NCBI GenBank assembly: GCA_019635485.1
Contig: JAHBZL010000013.1
Location: 52,340 to 116,339 of the forward strand
Direction: 5' to 3'
Source of the DNA: Piscinibacter sp.
GTDB lineage: Bacteria > Pseudomonadota > Gammaproteobacteria > Burkholderiales > Burkholderiaceae_C
DNA length: 64,000 nucleotides
Part shown: positions 1-10,432 of the stretch, one piece after another
How positions within the stretch are numbered: the stretch's first letter is position 1
Layout of the letters: each line of letters starts with the position of its first letter
Translations under genes and position numbers: made by a program
The notes under the pieces: generated by a model
The model's input: the letters and a program-made list of their open reading frames with translations, nothing else
Told to the model about the DNA's origin: nothing
Database searches by the model: none

Positions 1-26
1 CGCTTGGGAGCGGCCCGGCGCGCTCA
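1..26 (-). repeat. 26-base direct repeat, copy at atpA/atpG junction
   Basis: These 26 bases match 3484-3509 without a mismatch and in the same orientation. The copy here covers the atpA stop and the first atpG codons. It is cut by the window edge, so its true length is unknown; on the other side the identity stops at position 27 (c) against 3510 (t). Confidence 0.9.
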
Positions 27-27
27 C
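1..27 (-). CDS. atpG: N-type ATPase gamma subunit, 5' end only
   Basis: Only the first nine codons are in the window. A GTG start overlaps the atpA stop as GTGA and reads V-S-A-P-G-R-S-Q-A before running off the left edge. N-type ATPase operons end atpF-atpA-atpG, so the gamma subunit (central stalk of the F1-like head) is the expected gene here. The identity rests on position, not on a recognisable domain, because the conserved gamma N-terminal helix lies outside. The first 26 bases recur exactly between atpC and atpQ. Confidence 0.55.
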
Positions 28-1448
28 GGGGCGCGTCCCAGCGCGTCGCGCACCGCGGCCACCCAGCGCTCGCGCGGCGCGTCGAGCGGCGGCGCCTGGC
101 CGGCCAGTGCCGCCAGGCGCGCGAGCGCCGCGTCGAGCGCCTCGCCTGCGAGGCCGTCGAGCCAGCCTTCGTTGAGCGCCACCAGCCAGCCCATCTGGTA
201 GGCGATCGCGCGCGGCGCGAGCCGCCCCTGGCGCAGCAGCGCCTGCAGCAGCTGGCCGCGCGCGAGGCGCGCCCGCATCGCGTCGTCCAGCCGCGTGCCG
301 AAGCGGGTGAACAGCTCCAGCTCGAGGAACTGCAGGTAGTCCAGCCGCAGCCGCTTGCACTCGTGCGCGACGGCGCGGTCCTGCGCCTTGCCGCCGATGC
401 GCGAGACCGAGGTGCCGACGTCGATCGCCGGAAACATGCCCGAGGCCACCAGCTTGCTGCTCAGGTAGACCTGACCGTCGGTGATCGAGATCAGGTTGGT
501 CGGGATGTAGCTCGCCACCTCGCCGAGCTGCGTCGGCACGATCGGCAGCGCCGTCATGCTGCCGCCGCCCTGCGCCGCGCTCAGCTGCGTCGAGCGTTCG
601 AGCAGGCGCGAGTGCAGGTAGAAGATGTCGCCCGGGTAGGCCTCGCGCCCCGGCGGGCGGCGCAGCAGCAGCGACAGTTCGCGGTAAGCCTGCGCATGCT
701 TGCCCAGGTCGTCGTAGACGATCAGCGTGTCGTGCCCGGCGTGCATCCACGACTCGGCCAGCGCACAGCCGGCGAACGGCGCGAGGTACTGCAGCCCGGG
801 CAGCGAGCCGGCCTCGGCGGCCACCACCGTGGTGTGCTCGAGCGCGCCTTGCTCGCTCAGCAACGCGAGGGTCTCGGCCACCTCGGCTCGGCGCTGCCCG
901 ATCAGCACCAGCACGCAGCGCACGCCCTGCCCGCGCTGGTGGATCAGCGCATCCAGCGCCAGCGCGCTCTTGCCGGTGCCCTCGTCGCCGATCAGCAGCT
1001 CGCGCTGGCCGCGGCCGATCGGCAGCAGCGTGTCGATCACGGTGTTGCCGGTGTACAGCGGGCGCGTCACCGGGTCGCGCTCGACGATCGCCGGCGAGCG
1101 CGTCTCCAGCGGGCGCTGCTCATCGGCGCGCGGCGCGGGCTTGCCGTCCAGCGGCCGGCCGAGCGGATCGATCACGCGCCCGAGCAGCGCGTCGCTGCAG
1201 CCCAGCGCGAGCCGCTGGCCGCTGCGCCGCATCCTCAGCCCGGCCACCAGCTGCTCGCTCTGGTCGAGCAGGATGCAGCCTGCCAGGCGCTCGTCGAGCT
1301 GGAACACCCAGGCGCGGCTGCCGTCGCCCGAGCGCAGCACCTCGCCGACGGGCACCGACGGCAGCCCCTGCAGCCAGGCGATGCCGTCGGCCACGCCGAT
1401 CACGGTGCCGACTTCCTCGACGACCAGGCCGATGTTGGCAGCCCCCAA
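24..1448 (-). CDS. atpA: N-type ATPase alpha subunit
   Basis: 474-residue non-catalytic nucleotide-binding subunit of the F1-like head of an N-type (second, laterally spread) ATPase. The Walker A is GDEGTGKS at residues 154-161, where ordinary alpha subunits have GDRQTGKT. The start is a TTG: it lies two codons after the atpF stop in the same frame, with GGAGGA (1456-1461) seven bases upstream, so no longer N-terminus is possible without reading through the TGA. The protein therefore begins directly with the beta-barrel domain and lacks the short N-terminal arm of most alpha subunits. The stop overlaps the atpG start. Same-frame juxtaposition with atpF means a stop read-through would give a b-alpha fusion. 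Confidence 0.92.
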   Translation of the reverse strand: MGAANIGLVVEEVGTVIGVADGIAWLQGLPSVPVGEVLRSGDGSRAWVFQLDERLAGCILLDQSEQLVAGLRMRRSGQRLALGCSDALLGRVIDPLGRPLDGKPAPRADEQRPLETRSPAIVERDPVTRPLYTGNTVIDTLLPIGRGQRELLIGDEGTGKSALALDALIHQRGQGVRCVLVLIGQRRAEVAETLALLSEQGALEHTTVVAAEAGSLPGLQYLAPFAGCALAESWMHAGHDTLIVYDDLGKHAQAYRELSLLLRRPPGREAYPGDIFYLHSRLLERSTQLSAAQGGGSMTALPIVPTQLGEVASYIPTNLISITDGQVYLSSKLVASGMFPAIDVGTSVSRIGGKAQDRAVAHECKRLRLDYLQFLELELFTRFGTRLDDAMRARLARGQLLQALLRQGRLAPRAIAYQMGWLVALNEGWLDGLAGEALDAALARLAALAGQAPPLDAPRERWVAAVRDALGRAP

Positions 1449-1451
1449 GGA

Positions 1452-2198
1452 TCAGTCCTCCGCGGCGAACGCGTCGACGCCGCGGCGCAGGCTGGCCTCG
1501 AGCTGATGCCCCGGCAGGTGCACGCAGATGCCGGCCAGCAGCGCCGGGTCGCGGCGCCACCGGGTCTGCACCGCGGCCCCGGCCAGTGCGCGCACCTCGG
1601 TGTCGATGCGTTCGCGCTGCGCCGGCGCCGGATCGTGCGCGGTGCAGACATCCACCGTCGGCGCCGCGTCACGTCCCGGGTCCCAGCCGTCGCGCAGCGC
1701 GGCGCGCGCCGGTCCGGCCTGCTGCGCCAGGTCGTCGAGGAACAGCTCGACCACCGCCGCCTCGACCGCAGGCGTCGCGAGGCGCCGCAGGTAGCCGGCG
1801 ACAAAGGCCGCGGCGCGCTCGCGCAGCGCGCGTTCGTCCTGCTGGCGTGCGCGCGCCAGTTCCTGCTGCGCCGCCGCGCGTGCCTTCTCGCGCTCGGCCG
1901 TCAGCTCACGCTGCAGCTGATCGAGCTGGCGCTGGCGCAACGCAGCGATCTCCTCGGCCAGTGCACGCTCGGCCTGGCCGCGTCGGGCCTCCTGCTGCGC
2001 CGCCTGCTGCGCCAGCGCCGCCGCACGCGCGTCGAGCTGCTCGTGCTCCGTGCGCAAGCGCTCGGCCTGCTGCGCTTCGGTAGCGGCGCGCGCCGCGAGG
2101 TTCGCGCGCAGCGGGCGGAACAGGAAGCGGTTCAGCAGCCACAGCAGCACCAGGAAGTTGAGGATCTCCAGCGCGAAGGTGGTGGCGTCGAGTTCCAT
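1452..2198 (-). CDS. atpF: N-type ATPase b subunit with delta-like C-terminal half
   Basis: 248-residue peripheral stalk subunit. A membrane helix at about residues 8-30 is followed by a long Ala/Gln/Arg/Glu-rich coiled coil (about 35-130), then a globular-looking region to the end. Ordinary b subunits are near 160 residues; N-type operons lack a separate delta gene and have a long b that is thought to carry the delta function, which fits. ATG start 10 bases after atpE. It ends in TGA and the next reading frame (atpA) starts two codons later in the same frame. Confidence 0.9.
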   Translation of the reverse strand: MELDATTFALEILNFLVLLWLLNRFLFRPLRANLAARAATEAQQAERLRTEHEQLDARAAALAQQAAQQEARRGQAERALAEEIAALRQRQLDQLQRELTAEREKARAAAQQELARARQQDERALRERAAAFVAGYLRRLATPAVEAAVVELFLDDLAQQAGPARAALRDGWDPGRDAAPTVDVCTAHDPAPAQRERIDTEVRALAGAAVQTRWRRDPALLAGICVHLPGHQLEASLRRGVDAFAAED

Positions 2199-2208
2199 CG
2201 CCGCCGCC

Positions 2209-2475
2209 TCACTTCAGCAGGTACTCGAGCAGCGGGTTGCGGAACAGGATGATCAGCGCCACCACCAGGCAGTAGATCGCCAGCGACTCGATCATCGCCA
2301 GGCCGATGAACAGCGTGCGGCTGATCGACTTCTCGGCCTCGGGCTGGCGCGCCAGCGCATCCAGCGCCGCGGCGATCGCGCGGCCCATCGCAAGTGCGGG
2401 GAAGAACACGCCCAGCGCGATCGCCAATGCGGCGACGACGGTGGACACGAGGCTGAACAGGTGCAGGTCGCTCAT
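2209..2475 (-). CDS. atpE: N-type ATPase c subunit (rotor ring)
   Basis: 88-residue hairpin of two membrane helices joined by the polar loop A-R-Q-P-E (residues 42-46). The ion carboxylate is Glu63 in M-I-E-S, followed by Ser64 and Tyr68, matching the E65/S66/Y70 sodium ligands of the Ilyobacter c subunit with an offset of two. By the same offset, position 30 should hold Gln (Glu in many N-type c subunits), but it is Met30, and the V63 equivalent is Met61. So only part of the known sodium-site set is present. Family knowledge: both sodium-type motifs and a proton-specific ring have been reported for N-type enzymes. ATG overlaps the atpB stop (ATGA). Confidence 0.93.
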   Translation of the reverse strand: MSDLHLFSLVSTVVAALAIALGVFFPALAMGRAIAAALDALARQPEAEKSISRTLFIGLAMIESLAIYCLVVALIILFRNPLLEYLLK

Positions 2476-3164
2476 GCGGACTCCTGGGAAGGCGGGGAAG
2501 GTTCGGAGGAAGAAGACGTCTGCGCGGCACGCGCGTGGCTCGCCTCGAGCGCACTGCCGATGTAGATCAAGGCCAGCATGCCGAAGATGTAGGCCTGAAC
2601 CAGCGCCTCTATCACATGCAGCAGCAGCAGCGGCACCGGCACCAGCAGGCCGGCCACCAGCAGCACCAGCAGCGCCGCCATCTCCAGGCTCATCATGTTG
2701 CCGAACAGGCGGATCGCCAGCGCCAGCGTGCGCGTGACCTCGCTGATCAGGTGGAAGGGCAGCAGGATCGGGCTGGGCGAGAGGTAGTGGCGCAGATAGG
2801 CCCGCCAGCCCGCCGCGCGGATGCCGTAGACGTGCACCGCGGCGAACACGATCAGCGCCAGCGCCCCGGTCACCGACAGGTCGCGCGTCGGCGACGACAG
2901 GCCAGGCACCAGGCCGAGCAGGTTGGCCATCAGCACGAACAGCCACAACGTGCCGACGAAGGGCAGCACGTGGTCGACGTCGTCCGCCGGCACGACCTCG
3001 GCAACGGCGTCGCGCATCAGCGTGTAGGCCGCCTCGCCGGCGCGCGCCGACCCGTGGCGCCACGCGAACGCGAGCGCCAGCAGCAGCGCGCCGACCGCCA
3101 CCGACAGCAGCAGCGGCTCGCGCAGCGACAGCGCGCCGAGGTGGATCGCAAACTCGCCGTCCAT
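2472..3164 (-). CDS. atpB: N-type ATPase a subunit (ion channel)
   Basis: 230-residue membrane protein that forms the half-channels beside the c ring. The essential arginine lies in the motif A-I-R-L-F-G-N-M, followed by the hydrophobic stretch and the [11 protein letters not shown] motif typical of subunit a. ATG at 3164 gives M-D-G-E-F-A-I-H and has an AAGTGAG ribosome site; the frame is open a little further upstream but would run into atpQ. It begins only eight bases after the atpQ stop, leaving no room for atpR, which usually sits here. Confidence 0.93.
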   Translation of the reverse strand: MDGEFAIHLGALSLREPLLLSVAVGALLLALAFAWRHGSARAGEAAYTLMRDAVAEVVPADDVDHVLPFVGTLWLFVLMANLLGLVPGLSSPTRDLSVTGALALIVFAAVHVYGIRAAGWRAYLRHYLSPSPILLPFHLISEVTRTLALAIRLFGNMMSLEMAALLVLLVAGLLVPVPLLLLHVIEALVQAYIFGMLALIYIGSALEASHARAAQTSSSSEPSPPSQESA

Positions 3165-3172
3165 GCCGACGC

Positions 3173-3448
3173 TCACTTGCCGTGCGTGCGGAAGAACCAC
3201 ACGACGTTGCCGACGCCGACCGCGAGGCCGAGCAGGATCAGGTTGACGGTCCAGCGCACCGAGTAGCCGGCCGACTGCTCGTCGAGCCAGCGCCCGAGGT
3301 AGGCGCCGGCCACCAGCGGCACGGCCAGCAGCAGCCCGGCGGTGCCGCCGGTGACGAGCAGGCCCAGCAGTCCCGCGGGCCGCGCCTCGCGCAGGCGCCG
3401 CACCTGGCGGGTCAGGCTGTCGCGCAGGCGGTCGTCGTCGCCGTTCAC
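3173..3448 (-). CDS. atpQ: AtpQ, AtpI/AtpZ-like small membrane subunit of N-ATPase
   Basis: 91 residues with a basic N-terminal coil and two membrane helices; the turn [10 protein letters not shown] and the following Y-S-V-R-W-T-V are typical of the AtpI/AtpZ-like family found in N-type operons, proposed to help assembly of the c ring or cation handling. I chose the GTG at 3448, which has GGAGGG upstream, rather than the GTG at 3472. The start overlaps the stop of the mini-ORF 3445-3510 as GTGA. The usual partner atpR is missing after it. Confidence 0.85.
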   Translation of the reverse strand: MNGDDDRLRDSLTRQVRRLREARPAGLLGLLVTGGTAGLLLAVPLVAGAYLGRWLDEQSAGYSVRWTVNLILLGLAVGVGNVVWFFRTHGK

Positions 3449-3506
3449 TGGACCACCCTCCGTGCTGCGCACGCCGGGATTCGCGCTTGGGAGCGGCCCG
3501 GCGCGC

Positions 3507-3510
<4 letters not shown>
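3445..3510 (-). CDS. 21-codon coupled mini-ORF between atpC and atpQ
   Basis: An ATG overlapping the atpC stop (ATGA) opens a 21-codon frame beginning M-S-A-P-G-R-S-Q-A and closing in a TGA that overlaps the atpQ GTG start (GTGA). The first codons are identical to the atpG start at the other end of the operon. It may be a remnant of a duplicated atpG 5' end that now serves as a translational bridge. There is no evidence that a stable peptide is made, and the good Shine-Dalgarno for atpQ lies inside it. Confidence 0.4.
3484..3509 (-). repeat. 26-base direct repeat, copy at atpC/atpQ junction
   Basis: Second copy of the sequence at 1-26. It starts on the atpC stop and supplies the first codons of the 21-codon mini-ORF 3445-3510, so both copies sit just after a stop codon and begin a reading frame S-A-P-G-R-S-Q-A. 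A partial duplication of the atpG 5' end is the simplest explanation. Confidence 0.9.
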
Positions 3511-5633
<2,123 letters not shown>

Positions 5634-6563
5634 ATGTTCGATTGGCTCAAGAGACTGACGGCGCTGGCCGTCCTCGTGTCGGTGGCCGCCTGCGGCGGCG
5701 GCGACGATCACCCGCCCGGCACCGTGGTGCAGGTGGCCCAGGGCGATGCCCGCTTCAGCATCCTGGCCGAGGCGGTCGTCGCGGCCGACCTCGGAGCCAC
5801 ACTGTCGGCGGCAGGCCCTTACACGGTCTTTGCGCCGACGAACGACGCGTTCGCCGCGCTGCTGACCGAGCTGGGTGTGACCAAGGCCCAGCTGCTCGCC
5901 GACAAGCCGTTGCTGACCGCGGTGCTGCAGTACCACGTGCTCGCAGCGCGCGTGCTGCGCGCGGACGTGCCGCTCGGCCAGGCGGTCACGCCGCTGGCCG
6001 GCGGCATCTTCAAGGTCGATGCCGCTGGCGCGGATCTCGTGATCACGGACGGCCGCAACCGCACCGCGCGCATCGTGCAGACCGACGTGCCCGCGTCGAA
6101 CGGCGTGATCCATGCCGTCGACAAGGTCCTGCTGCCGGCAGACAAGACCATCGTCCAGACCGCGATCGCGAATCCAAGCTTCAGCATCCTCGTCGAGGCC
6201 GTCGTCGCCGCGAACCTCGTCGACACACTCAGCGGCGATGGTCCCTTCACGGTGTTCGCGCCGACCGACGCGGCCTTCGCCGACCTGCTGGCCGAACTCG
6301 GCATCACGAAGGACGCCCTGCTCGCAGACACCGCGCTGCTGACCGAGGTGCTGACCTACCACGTCGTGCCGGGACGCGTGCTGAAGGCCGGCGTGCCGGT
6401 CGGTACGCCGATCGCGACGGTGCAGGGCGACACCTTCACGGTGAATGGCTCGCTCGCGATCACCGACCAGCGCGCCCGCGTCGCCAACATCGCCGCCACC
6501 GACGTGCTCGCGAGCAACGGCGTCATTCACGTCATCGACAAGGTGATCCTGCCGGCGCCCTGA
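5634..6563 (+). CDS. Lipoprotein with two fasciclin (FAS1) domains
   Basis: 309 residues. A signal peptide ends in the lipobox S-V-A-A-C (Cys20), so the mature protein should be anchored to a membrane, probably the outer one. Two tandem FAS1 domains follow (about 35-167 and 172-308); each has the Y/F-T-V-F-A-P-T-N/D-A-F motif and the closing S/A-N-G-V-I-H motif. The domains are clear duplicates of each other. FAS1 proteins mediate adhesion or matrix contacts; the ligand is unknown. ATG with GGAG nine bases before. Only 23 bases separate it from the photolyase gene. Confidence 0.9.
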   Translation: MFDWLKRLTALAVLVSVAACGGGDDHPPGTVVQVAQGDARFSILAEAVVAADLGATLSAAGPYTVFAPTNDAFAALLTELGVTKAQLLADKPLLTAVLQYHVLAARVLRADVPLGQAVTPLAGGIFKVDAAGADLVITDGRNRTARIVQTDVPASNGVIHAVDKVLLPADKTIVQTAIANPSFSILVEAVVAANLVDTLSGDGPFTVFAPTDAAFADLLAELGITKDALLADTALLTEVLTYHVVPGRVLKAGVPVGTPIATVQGDTFTVNGSLAITDQRARVANIAATDVLASNGVIHVIDKVILPAP

Positions 6564-6586
6564 CGAGACGGCTTACTGCCGCCGAA

Positions 6587-8152
6587 GTGAGCGCCGCGCC
6601 GTCCAGGCGTGCCCGCCATCTCGTGATCGTGCTGGGCGACCAGCTCGACCGAGGGGCGAGCGCGTTCGACGGATTCGACGCCGCACTCGACATCGTCTGG
6701 ATGTGCGAGGCCGCGGAGGAGAGCAGGCACGTCTGGAGCAGCCAGCAGCGCATCGTGATGTTCCTCGCGGCGATGCGCCACTTCGCGGCGCAGTTGCGCG
6801 ACGAGCGAGTGACCGTCGACTACGAGGAGCTTCGCGAAGGGTCGCTCGGCGACGCGCTCGCCGAGGCCATCGCGCGGCATCGGCCGGAGCGCGTGCGGCT
6901 CACCGAGCCCGGCGACTGGCGCGTGGCGCAGGCATTGCGCAGCGCCGTGGGCAACACGCCGCTCGACCTGTGCGAGGACCGTCACTTCCTCTGCGACCAC
7001 GCGGCGTTCGCCGCCTTCGCGCGCGGCCGGCGCACGCTGCGCATGGAGCACTTCTACCGTGTGATGCGCCGCCGCCACCGGATCCTGATGGATGGCGACA
7101 ACCCCTGTGGCGGCCGCTGGAACTTCGATGCCGACAACCGTGCCGCCTTCGGTCCGCAGGGACCCGGCTTCCTGCCGCCGCCCGCACGTTTCGAACCCGA
7201 TGCCATCACGCGGCAGGTGATCACGCTCGTGCAGGCGCGCTTCGGCACGCATCCCGGCCAGGCCGATCCCTTCGGCTGGCCGGTGACGCGGGCGCAGGCG
7301 CTGCAGGCGCTGCGCGTCTTCGTCGACGAACGCCTCGAACACTTCGGCCGCTGGCAGGACGCGATGTGGCCGGGCGAACCCTGGCTCTACCACGCTCACC
7401 TCGCGGCGGCGCTCAACCTGAAGCTCCTCGACCCGCGCGAGGCGATCACCGCGGCCGAGTCGGCCTGGCGAGCCGGCCGCGTGCCGCTCGCGGCGGCGGA
7501 GGGCTTCATCCGCCAGATCCTCGGCTGGCGCGAGTACGTGCGCGGCATCTACTGGCAGCAGATGCCGGGCTACGCCGACTCGAACGCGCTGCAGGCGCGA
7601 CACGACCTGCCCGCCTGGTACTGGAGCGGCGAAACCTCGATGCGCTGCCTGGCCGACGCGATCGGCCAGACGCTGCGCCACGGCTATGCCCACCACATCC
7701 AGCGACTCATGGTGACCGGACTGTTCGCGCTGCTCTACGGCGTCGAGCCGAAGCAGGTGCACGCCTGGTATCTGAGCGTGTACGTCGATGCGGTCGAGTG
7801 GGTCGAACTGCCGAACACGCTGGGCATGAGCCAGTTCGCCGACGGCGGCCTGCTCGCGAGCAAGCCGTACGTGGCGAGCGGCCGCTACATCGAACGCATG
7901 AGCGACCATTGCCGCGGTTGCCGCTTCGACCCGGCCGCGCGGACCGGCGAACGGGCGTGCCCCTTCACCACGCTGTACTGGGACTTCCTCGCCCGTCATG
8001 CCTCGCGCTTCGCGGCGCACCCCCGCCTGGCACCGCAAGTCAGGAACCTGGAGCGCATCGATGCATCGGAGCGGGCCGCGATCGCCGCGCGGGCGCGCGA
8101 CATCCGCGACGACCGGGTCGGCCATCGCGACGGCGACGATCAATTCGACTGA
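6587..8152 (+). CDS. phrB: Iron-sulfur (6-4) photolyase / bacterial cryptochrome, PhrB type
   Basis: 521 residues with a GTG start. N-terminal Rossmann-like region (V-I-V-L-G-D-Q-L-D), then the helical FAD domain with G-Y-A-H-H-I-Q-R-L-M and the closing C-R-G-C motif. Cys354, Cys442, Cys445 and Cys458 reproduce the spacing of the four [4Fe-4S] ligands of Agrobacterium PhrB (350, 438, 441, 454) with a constant offset of four, which is strong evidence for the FeS-BCP family, whose characterised member repairs (6-4) photoproducts. The GTG lacks a good ribosome site, so translation may be coupled to the fasciclin gene 23 bases upstream. A later start would delete the conserved N-terminal strand. 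Confidence 0.93.
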   Translation: MSAAPSRRARHLVIVLGDQLDRGASAFDGFDAALDIVWMCEAAEESRHVWSSQQRIVMFLAAMRHFAAQLRDERVTVDYEELREGSLGDALAEAIARHRPERVRLTEPGDWRVAQALRSAVGNTPLDLCEDRHFLCDHAAFAAFARGRRTLRMEHFYRVMRRRHRILMDGDNPCGGRWNFDADNRAAFGPQGPGFLPPPARFEPDAITRQVITLVQARFGTHPGQADPFGWPVTRAQALQALRVFVDERLEHFGRWQDAMWPGEPWLYHAHLAAALNLKLLDPREAITAAESAWRAGRVPLAAAEGFIRQILGWREYVRGIYWQQMPGYADSNALQARHDLPAWYWSGETSMRCLADAIGQTLRHGYAHHIQRLMVTGLFALLYGVEPKQVHAWYLSVYVDAVEWVELPNTLGMSQFADGGLLASKPYVASGRYIERMSDHCRGCRFDPAARTGERACPFTTLYWDFLARHASRFAAHPRLAPQVRNLERIDASERAAIAARARDIRDDRVGHRDGDDQFD

Positions 8153-8180
8153 GGGGCGTTGGCCCTGCTCACGAGGGTTT

Positions 8181-8233
8181 CGATTCGCCTCGAATCGGAC
8201 CCTGCAACGAAGGCGCCCGCACAGGGCGGGCGC
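8181..8233. terminator. Two stem-loops between convergent genes
   Basis: Between the convergent photolyase and M36 genes there are two perfect hairpins: a 7-base stem CGATTCG/CGAATCG (8181-8187 and 8191-8197, 3-base loop), and an 8-base GC stem GCGCCCGC/GCGGGCGC (8213-8220 and 8226-8233). Neither has a real T tract, so they could end transcription on either strand or merely stabilise 3' ends. Confidence 0.5.
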
Positions 8234-8257
8234 TTGCGACGGGTCGGAGCGGACGTA

Positions 8258-10432
8258 TCAGGGGCAGGACGAAGGTAGCGCGAACGATTCGGTGATCGTC
8301 ACCTTGCCCCGCCGGCTGACGGTGCCCTTGGCACCGACCCCGATGCCCTGGGCGGCAAAGCCGCGCCACACCAGGCACTCGCGTCCCGTTCCCGCCACGG
8401 CCTGCAGCATGCCGTCGCGCATGTTCTCGAAGGTCGGCGTGGCGGGCGTGAAGTTCATGCCCTGCACGAAGTCTCCATGGGCATCCACCGAGGTCAGGCC
8501 GGCCGCCAGGTAGTTCTGACGGACCTTCCACATCGCTGCGGCGTAGATCTCGCCGTCGTCATGCACTTCGCCGCCGTCGACGGCGCCGTAGGTCCGCGGG
8601 TAACCTTCGTAGCTGTCGCGACGGATGCCCGCAGGGTTGCTGAACGCAAAGTCACCCATGATGGGTCGCCCGAGGACCATGAAGGCATTGACGTCGGAGG
8701 CTCCCTCTCCGATCGCGCCGGCGAGTGGCCCGCTCATGCCACCGATCATGCGCCACGTCAGGCCGTGGCCGTACTCGTGGTACACGATGCTGGCGTCGAG
8801 GTCGCCATCGATCTGCAGCGGATCCACCGGATTCTTGCGCAGGCTGGCGCCCTGGCTCAGTGCGGCGAGATTGCGGAGCGTCGAACCATCGGTCTGGGAG
8901 ACCATGGCCGACGGAATCTTGATCTTCCGATCCGTTCCACCCGGGCTGAAGCCGTTGCCCGGGACGTTGTTGACGATGATCACGCCCACCGCGCCTGCCC
9001 TTTGCGCGTTCACCACCTTCACCGTGAAGTTGCAGTTGCCGCGATCGACGATCGCGAGCTTGCCGGTCAGAGACGCCACCGACGCCTCACAGCCATCGGT
9101 TGCGCTGATACCGCCCGCATCGGTGTAGACGGCGAGGGGCGCCGCCACGCCGGCCAGGGTCACCGCCGAACCGAAGGTGGAACTCCACGCGCCATAGTCG
9201 GCGCCGCCGGTCGTCACGAACGCGTTGGGGCCGGCGCCGCTCCAGAGGTACATCTGCATCCGCGGCGAGGAGCCATCGTTGGGGGTCGCGAAGTTGGCGT
9301 TGTCGGTGCCGCTGCCGTCCTGCGCCTCGGCCAGCACCGGGTCGTTGCCCAGCCCCCCGTTGCCGAAGTTGTTGGCCTGGAAATTCCTGTGCGCCTCGTC
9401 GAAGCCGTGGCCGTAGAGGATGTCGTGGATCGTGTTGGTCAGGTAGAACAGGTTCTGCACCGCGACCGCGCGGTTGCCGGTTGTCTTCGGCGTGGAGAAC
9501 AGATCCACGGCCGTCAGGAATCTGCCGTCCGTCACAGGCGTGCCCCCGGCGTCGGGAGCGTTGTTGGCGTCCGTGTCGAGATACGTCCTGGTGTTGTTGC
9601 CCTGGATGTTGATGGTCGATTGGGCACCGCTCAACCAGCCTGCCGGTGACTGCGCATTGCCTGCCCCGGGGCCGTTGACCGGGGTTTGCGCGCCCCTCAA
9701 CGGGTCGTCGACGAACACGTTGTAGCTGTCGTTCGCCGTCCGCCGCTCGACGTTGAGCACGCGCCCGTTGCCACCGACCAGGGTGTGGTCGAGCAGGTTG
9801 TCGCGGCGGGTCCAGGTCTGCACCAGCCAGCCTTGCGACATCGAGCCATCGTCGAGCGGGATCACGACCGCGCTCACCGTGGGCGGGTTGAAGAAGAAGC
9901 CGCCGCCGTCGAACGACTCGGTCCGGCCGCTGCGCCCCATCGAACGGAACTGCGCCTGTTCGCCCGGGTGCACCTGGGCCATCGCGGCGCGCAGGGCGTC
10001 GAGTGCCGAAGTGCGCGGCGCGGCGAGGGCCTGGGTGGGCACCGCCGCGAGGTGGTCGATCAAATGCACCAGCTGACCATTGCGGTCGAACGCTGCCTTG
10101 GCATACGCGCCGTAGACCGGCAGCCCGGCGACCACCTGCTCATAACGTTGGTGCGTGACACCGTTGCGGCCGGCGGCGCTGCCCGCGTCCACCAGGGCGG
10201 CCAGCGTCGCAAGGTCGCGCCCATTGGAACGCAGCACCGTCGCGGTGGCCTGGGCCCGATTCATGAGGGCCGAGGCCAGTGCACTGCCGGACTCAGCCCG
10301 GTAGACCGCCGCCTCGGCGCGGTGGTAGCCAGAGCCGAGATCCTGCGACCACGAGCTGCCGCTCATGGCCAAGGTCACTGCCAGCGCCAAGCCGGCCTGT
10401 CGGATAGGGCCCGCGGTGATGGGACGCAACAT
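8258..10432 (-). CDS. Secreted M36 (fungalysin-like) metalloprotease
   Basis: 724 residues. Sec signal peptide (about 1-29), an N-terminal propeptide of FTP/PepSY style (to about 230), then the zinc protease domain with H-E-Y-G-H at residues 552-556 (His552, Glu553, His556) and the downstream G-E-G-A-S-D motif that supplies the third ligand. A protease-associated (PA) domain (about 430-520, with G-C-E-A and D-R-G-N-C-N-F) is inserted before the zinc motif, as in bacterial M36 enzymes. It should be a broad extracellular protease. Two C-terminal cysteines may form a disulfide. Convergent with the photolyase gene; own promoter expected in 10433-10701. Confidence 0.92.
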   Translation of the reverse strand: MLRPITAGPIRQAGLALAVTLAMSGSSWSQDLGSGYHRAEAAVYRAESGSALASALMNRAQATATVLRSNGRDLATLAALVDAGSAAGRNGVTHQRYEQVVAGLPVYGAYAKAAFDRNGQLVHLIDHLAAVPTQALAAPRTSALDALRAAMAQVHPGEQAQFRSMGRSGRTESFDGGGFFFNPPTVSAVVIPLDDGSMSQGWLVQTWTRRDNLLDHTLVGGNGRVLNVERRTANDSYNVFVDDPLRGAQTPVNGPGAGNAQSPAGWLSGAQSTINIQGNNTRTYLDTDANNAPDAGGTPVTDGRFLTAVDLFSTPKTTGNRAVAVQNLFYLTNTIHDILYGHGFDEAHRNFQANNFGNGGLGNDPVLAEAQDGSGTDNANFATPNDGSSPRMQMYLWSGAGPNAFVTTGGADYGAWSSTFGSAVTLAGVAAPLAVYTDAGGISATDGCEASVASLTGKLAIVDRGNCNFTVKVVNAQRAGAVGVIIVNNVPGNGFSPGGTDRKIKIPSAMVSQTDGSTLRNLAALSQGASLRKNPVDPLQIDGDLDASIVYHEYGHGLTWRMIGGMSGPLAGAIGEGASDVNAFMVLGRPIMGDFAFSNPAGIRRDSYEGYPRTYGAVDGGEVHDDGEIYAAAMWKVRQNYLAAGLTSVDAHGDFVQGMNFTPATPTFENMRDGMLQAVAGTGRECLVWRGFAAQGIGVGAKGTVSRRGKVTITESFALPSSCP

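Noticed and set aside
8213-8233. Stem-loop considered as a classical Rho-independent terminator
   Set aside because: The stem is good but there is no T tract on either strand, so I list it only as a possible terminator.
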